Below are positions 14,839 to 17,771 of a stretch of 17,771 bases of DNA, piece after piece; the stretch's first letter is position 1; each line of letters starts with the position of its first letter. The notes under the pieces are model-generated. The model had not been told where the DNA came from. It searched no databases and worked only from the letters and a program-made list of their open reading frames with translations. The DNA is from Bordetella parapertussis. Its GTDB lineage: Bacteria; Pseudomonadota; Gammaproteobacteria; Burkholderiales; SG8-41. The position numbers and the translations under genes are program-made. The stretch covers positions 1 through 17,771 of the forward strand of contig CAMBCD010000013.1 in NCBI GenBank assembly GCA_945863085.1. The letters run 5' to 3'.

Positions 14839-15705
14839 GTGCACGTTATCGACAGGGCATCCTCACCTGCATTCCCCAGCCGCGAGCCGCCCATTCCTCT
14901 CCTGACCCTGCCCGTCCACCAGCTGCTGCGCGCCGCCCAACGCGCCGGTGCCGCCACGGCCGAGTGTTCGCTCGACCTCGGTCGCACGCAAACCAGCGTC
15001 GGCCTGGGGGCTGCGGGCTGGACCTGGCAGGGCGATGAATATCCCTGGTTCGACAGCTGCCGTGAACGCACGATTTATCACTGGACGGCGGAAGGTTTCG
15101 CGCCGGTGTCGCGCTTCACGAAGTCGCTGATCAAGCTGGTGCCCACTGAATGGGGCGCACCGACCTTTGAAATCGACGGCATCAAGATGCTGCCCACGGC
15201 GCTGGTGTCGCCGTATGCCGATGCCGAACGCAAGGTGGGATTGATTGCGCCGCGCGGCAAGGTGATTCTCGATACCTGCGGCGGCCTCGGCTATTTTGCG
15301 GCGTGGTGCATCGCGGGCCAGGCGCAGCAGATTCTTTCTTTTGAAAAAAATCCCGATGTACTCTGGCTGCGCGGCATCAATCCCTGGTCGCCGCAAGCTG
15401 ATCCGACGCTCACGCTGACGCAGGGCGACATCACGCAGGCGATCACCGGCATTCCCGCCGCGTCCGTCGATGCGATCCTGCACGACCCGCCGCGTTTCGG
15501 CATCGCCGGTGAACTCTATTCGCAGATTTTTTATGACCAGCTCGCGCGTGTGATCAAACGCCGCGGCAAGCTGTTCCATTACACCGGTTCACCGAACAAG
15601 CTGAGCAGCGGGCGCGATGTGCCGGATGAAGTGACGAAACGTTTGCAGCGCGCCGGGTTTGTGGTGGCGGTGAGTGGGGATGGATTGCTGGCGGTGCGGC
15701 AGTAA
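14839..15705 (+). CDS. Class I SAM-dependent methyltransferase-like protein (COG2521-like)
   Basis: A 288-aa protein with a Rossmann methyltransferase domain in its C-terminal half. Motif I is VILDTCGGLGYFA (142-154), an acidic residue ends the next strand (SFEKN, Glu169), and motif IV is HDPPRFG (215-221). The rest resembles the predicted methyltransferases of COG2521, known best from archaea. The N-terminal part (about 1-130) has no domain I can name. The substrate is unknown; the DPP motif resembles those of amino-methyltransferases acting on nucleic acids or small amines. The GTG start at 14839 is chosen for the upstream GAGG. Its first 195 bp are partly duplicated at 11808-12004. G+C is high, like the backbone genes. 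It begins 112 bp after prpD and is probably not functionally tied to it. Confidence 0.75.
   Translation: MHVIDRASSPAFPSREPPIPLLTLPVHQLLRAAQRAGAATAECSLDLGRTQTSVGLGAAGWTWQGDEYPWFDSCRERTIYHWTAEGFAPVSRFTKSLIKLVPTEWGAPTFEIDGIKMLPTALVSPYADAERKVGLIAPRGKVILDTCGGLGYFAAWCIAGQAQQILSFEKNPDVLWLRGINPWSPQADPTLTLTQGDITQAITGIPAASVDAILHDPPRFGIAGELYSQIFYDQLARVIKRRGKLFHYTGSPNKLSSGRDVPDEVTKRLQRAGFVVAVSGDGLLAVRQ
14997..15033 (+). repeat. 37-bp perfect direct repeat, right copy
   Basis: Right-hand partner of 11968-12004, inside the methyltransferase gene at codons 53-65. The distance between the ends of the two copies is 3,029 bp, enclosing the third receptor gene and prpD. Confidence 0.8.
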
Positions 15706-15713
15706 GCGCGGCC

Positions 15714-15752
15714 GGCTTGGCGAGGCTTGCTTGACGAGACCTGCTTGACGAG
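15714..15752. repeat. Three short tandem repeats with 14-bp period
   Basis: The unit TGCTTGACGAG occurs at 15728-15738 and 15742-15752, with a degenerate copy (GGCTTGGCGAG) at 15714-15724, all exactly 14 bp apart. It begins 9 bp after the methyltransferase stop. It could be a slippage product or a set of binding sites; 14 bp is not a whole number of helix turns, which weakens the binding-site idea. Confidence 0.55.
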
Positions 15753-15783
15753 GTTCGGGGCCGGGCATAGGCTCTGTTGCGCT

Positions 15784-15822
15784 GCTGTACAGCCTTACAA
15801 CAACACGCGGGCAACCGCCCGC
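15784..15822 (+). promoter_or_regulatory. Palindrome and hairpin in the leader of the fourth receptor gene
   Basis: GCTGTACAGC (15784-15793) is a perfect 10-bp palindrome. It is followed by a hairpin with arms GCGGGC (15807-15812) and GCCCGC (15817-15822) around AACC, set between CAACAACA-like flanks. It ends 35 bp before the start codon at 15858. No T-run follows, so it is more likely a regulatory or mRNA-stability element than a terminator. Confidence 0.4.
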
Positions 15823-15857
15823 AACAACACCACGGCAAGCCCAGAGGAGAACGCACC

Positions 15858-16877
15858 ATGCCGACTGTATCCGTCGCAACCCTGCATCGCCGTCATTCCA
15901 TCCCGTTCGTATTCCGCGCAGGCGCCGCCCTGCTGCTCGCGGGTGGACTGCTCTTTGCCGCGACCGCCGCGTTCGCCCAGCAAGCCTGGCCCAACCGCCC
16001 GGTCCGCATGATCGTGCCCTTCGCCACCGGCGGCGGCACCGATATCCAGGCGCGGTTGTTCTCCGCCAAGCTGCAACCCCTGCTCGGCCAGCAGATCATT
16101 GTCGACAACCGCACCGGGGCCGGCGGCAACATCGGCGCGGAACTGGTGGCAAAATCGCCGCCCGACGGCTACACCGTGCTGTTCCAGTCGGCATCCCTCG
16201 CCGTCAACGCCTCCCTGTACAGCAAGTTGAACTACAACGCGCTGCGCGACCTGGCGCCGGTGATGCTGGTGTCGTCGACGCCGCTGATCCTGGTGACGCA
16301 CCCGTCGGTGCCGGCAAAAAACGTCAGGGAACTGGTGGCGCTCGCGAAATCCAGACCCGGCGTGTTCAATTTCGGTTCCAACAGCACCGGCACCACCAGC
16401 CACCTCTCCGCCGAACTGCTGAAAACCATGACCGGCACAAAAATGACGCACATCCCCTACAAGGGCGCCGGCCAGGCGGTGATTGCGCTGGCCAGCGGCG
16501 AAATCGACATGCTGTTCACCACCATCATCGCCGCGGTACCGCACATCAATTCCGGCCGCATGCGCGCGCTGGCGGTGACCACGCTGAAACGCGCACCGTC
16601 GATGCCGAATCTGCCCACCGTGGATGAAACGCTGAAGGGTTTTGAAAGCGACAACTGGTACGGGATGTTTTTCCCGGCCAAAACGCCCGCCGCCATCATC
16701 ACGCGTTTCCACGCGGAAATGACCAAGGTGCTGACCGACGCGGATGTGCGCAAGCTGATGGAAAACCAGGGCGCGGCGCCGCTGGGCAGCTCTCCGGAAG
16801 AAATGACCGCCTATCTGCAGCGCGAGATCGAAAAATACGCGAAGCTGATCAAGGCGTCGGGGGCGCGCGCGGATTGA
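15858..16877 (+). CDS. Bug/TctC-family periplasmic tricarboxylate receptor (fourth copy)
   Basis: A 339-aa secreted receptor from the ATG at 15858, chosen over an upstream in-frame start at 15777 because AGAGGAGA precedes it and the extension reads like non-coding leader. The signal peptide is long: Arg-rich to about residue 20, hydrophobic 21-39, likely cut after AFA at residue 40 giving QQAWPNRP. Family marks are PVRMIVPFATGGGTD, VDNRTGAGGNIG, PPDGYTV, DLAPVMLV, HIPYKGAGQAVIAL and MPNLPTVDETLKGFE. It resembles the third receptor in several of these stretches. High G+C matches the backbone, so it is probably native. No TctA/TctB gene is nearby, and the ligand is unknown. Confidence 0.93.
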   Translation: MPTVSVATLHRRHSIPFVFRAGAALLLAGGLLFAATAAFAQQAWPNRPVRMIVPFATGGGTDIQARLFSAKLQPLLGQQIIVDNRTGAGGNIGAELVAKSPPDGYTVLFQSASLAVNASLYSKLNYNALRDLAPVMLVSSTPLILVTHPSVPAKNVRELVALAKSRPGVFNFGSNSTGTTSHLSAELLKTMTGTKMTHIPYKGAGQAVIALASGEIDMLFTTIIAAVPHINSGRMRALAVTTLKRAPSMPNLPTVDETLKGFESDNWYGMFFPAKTPAAIITRFHAEMTKVLTDADVRKLMENQGAAPLGSSPEEMTAYLQREIEKYAKLIKASGARAD

Positions 16878-16961
16878 CGCCTGGCGCGGCAATGGATGCC
16901 GTGGCGGATCCCACGGTAATACTATAAGTACTTGTTTTTATTTATTATTTTGTTACTCTGG

Positions 16962-16999
16962 GGGGCGCACTGCCTGAACTTAAAATCGCAGTGCGCCCC
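16962..16999. promoter_or_regulatory. 12-bp perfect inverted repeat upstream of the CysB-like gene
   Basis: GGGGCGCACTGC (16962-16973) is repeated in exact inverted form at 16988-16999 with a 14-bp AT-rich centre; a G-T pair would extend it by one. It ends 20 bp before the start codon at 17020. An AT-rich tract (16921-16956) precedes it. The absence of a T-run after the right arm on the plus strand argues against a terminator for the receptor gene in that direction. Autoregulatory operator or leader hairpin are the main options. Confidence 0.5.
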
Positions 17000-17019
17000 T
17001 GCCATTTCTGCCACTGCCC

Positions 17020-17771
17020 ATGACCCTTAAACAGCTGCAGTACATCCTCGAAGTTTTCCGCCAGGGCAACCACATCTCCGCCGCGGCCGATGCGCTGCAT
17101 ACCTCGCAGCCTGGCATCAGCAAACAGATCCAGTTGCTCGAAGCGGAACTGGGTTTCGACATTTTTGTGCGCAAACGCAATCGCATCAACGGACTGACCG
17201 AACCGGGACAGCTGGCGATCGCGTCCATCAAGCGCGTGCTGAATGAGATCGAGAACCTGAAAAATCTCGGCCAGGATTTCAGCGAGGAAGCCACCGGGCA
17301 ACTGACCATCGGCACCACGCACACCATGGCGCGTTACGTGCTGCCGAAAATCATCGAGAAGTTCATCAAAAAATATCCCGGCATCCGCCTCGGCCTGCGC
17401 CAGGGCAACCCGGAGCAGATCTGCGAGCTGCTCGACGCGGGCGATGTCGACATCAGCATCGGACCGGACACGGTGCGCGAATTTCCGACGCTGGCGGCAA
17501 TCCCGTGTTTTCCGCTGGAACGCAGCGTGGTCGCCCCGGCCGGGCATCCGGTGCTGAAAGCCAAAACGCTGACGCTGAAGGAAATCGCCAAACATCCGAT
17601 CATCACCTACGACCCGGCCTACAGCGGGCGCTGGAAGGTGATGAACGCCTTCCGCAAGGCGGGCATCGAACCGAACATCGTGTTCGGATCGGTTGATGCC
17701 GATGTCAGCAAGACTTATGTCGAACTCGGGCTGGGCATCGCGATCCTGACCACGATCACTTACAACAAGGC
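17020..17771 (+). CDS. CysB-like LysR-family transcriptional regulator, 3' end outside window
   Basis: The first 250 residues of a LysR regulator of the CysB/Cbl branch, which control sulfur-assimilation genes in response to sulfate or acetylserine. An N-terminal winged HTH (recognition region about 20-39, ISAAADALHTSQPGISKQIQ) is followed by a linker helix and the periplasmic-binding-like effector domain. TTHTMARYVLP (99-109) keeps the Thr residues that bind sulfate in CysB (Thr100, Thr102). The later CysB Thr in FTGR is Ser in YSGR here. VDADVSKTYVELGLG (225-239) also matches CysB. CysB proteins are about 324 aa, so roughly 70 residues lie beyond the window. The ATG is chosen by alignment to the CysB N-terminus; no clear ribosome binding site is seen. 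It follows the fourth receptor gene by 142 bp. Confidence 0.9.
   Translation, partial: MTLKQLQYILEVFRQGNHISAAADALHTSQPGISKQIQLLEAELGFDIFVRKRNRINGLTEPGQLAIASIKRVLNEIENLKNLGQDFSEEATGQLTIGTTHTMARYVLPKIIEKFIKKYPGIRLGLRQGNPEQICELLDAGDVDISIGPDTVREFPTLAAIPCFPLERSVVAPAGHPVLKAKTLTLKEIAKHPIITYDPAYSGRWKVMNAFRKAGIEPNIVFGSVDADVSKTYVELGLGIAILTTITYNK

Noticed and set aside
14863..15579. 238-codon open frame on the minus strand
   Set aside because: Antisense to the methyltransferase gene, which has clear SAM-binding motifs on the plus strand.
15795..16892. 365-codon open frame on the minus strand
   Set aside because: Antisense to the fourth receptor gene; Gly-, His- and Arg-rich translation without recognisable domains.
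16878..17019. Rho-independent terminator for the fourth receptor gene
   Set aside because: The 12-bp inverted repeat is preceded rather than followed by the T-rich tract on the plus strand, and it lies close to the next start codon.
1..17771. CRISPR array, tRNA, rRNA or insertion sequence
   Set aside because: No spaced repeat array, tRNA cloverleaf, rRNA core sequence or transposase gene was recognised by eye on either strand.

Overview
The window looks like a chromosomal segment of a betaproteobacterium, most likely Burkholderiales-like. The evidence is four periplasmic Bug/TctC-type solute-receptor genes in under 18 kb, none with a TctA or TctB membrane gene in view, together with metabolic families common in that group. 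This is inference from gene content; the window holds no rRNA, tRNA or other phylogenetic marker.

Layout. Positions 1-7743 (+ strand) hold one tightly packed catabolic operon, cut by the window start. Its order is aconitase/LeuC-like large subunit, LeuD-like small subunit, TctC receptor, MmgE/PrpD-family protein, second TctC receptor, GMC flavoprotein oxidoreductase, and a PA4872-type oxaloacetate decarboxylase-like protein of the isocitrate lyase/PEP mutase superfamily. Positions 7809-11604 (- strand) carry a D-2-hydroxyacid dehydrogenase, a fumarylacetoacetate-hydrolase-fold enzyme, a DUF805 membrane protein and a diguanylate cyclase with a degenerate receiver domain. Positions 11605-12255 hold no intact gene but contain a truncated copy of the start of the methyltransferase gene found 3 kb downstream. 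Positions 12256-14726 carry a TctC receptor and a clear PrpD (2-methylcitrate dehydratase) homologue. Positions 14839-17771 hold the intact methyltransferase gene, a fourth TctC receptor and a CysB-like LysR regulator cut by the window end.

How it may work together. The left operon combines a dehydratase/epimerase-type protein, a two-subunit Fe-S hydro-lyase, a flavoprotein alcohol oxidoreductase and a beta-keto-acid decarboxylase-like enzyme. With two secreted carboxylate receptors, this reads as uptake and breakdown of a branched hydroxy-di- or tricarboxylate. It resembles the 2-methylcitrate, leucine-biosynthesis and 2,3-dimethylmalate pathways but matches none of them, and the substrate cannot be read from sequence.

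The segment 12005-15033 looks like an inserted cassette. A perfect 37-bp direct repeat ends at 12004 and at 15033. Upstream of it the two copies of the methyltransferase 5' end differ mainly at synonymous sites, and downstream they share nothing. Sampled lines of the left operon and the cassette have lower G+C (about 52-53%) than sampled lines of the flanking genes (about 63-67%), so the window appears to be a mosaic of backbone and acquired metabolic modules.
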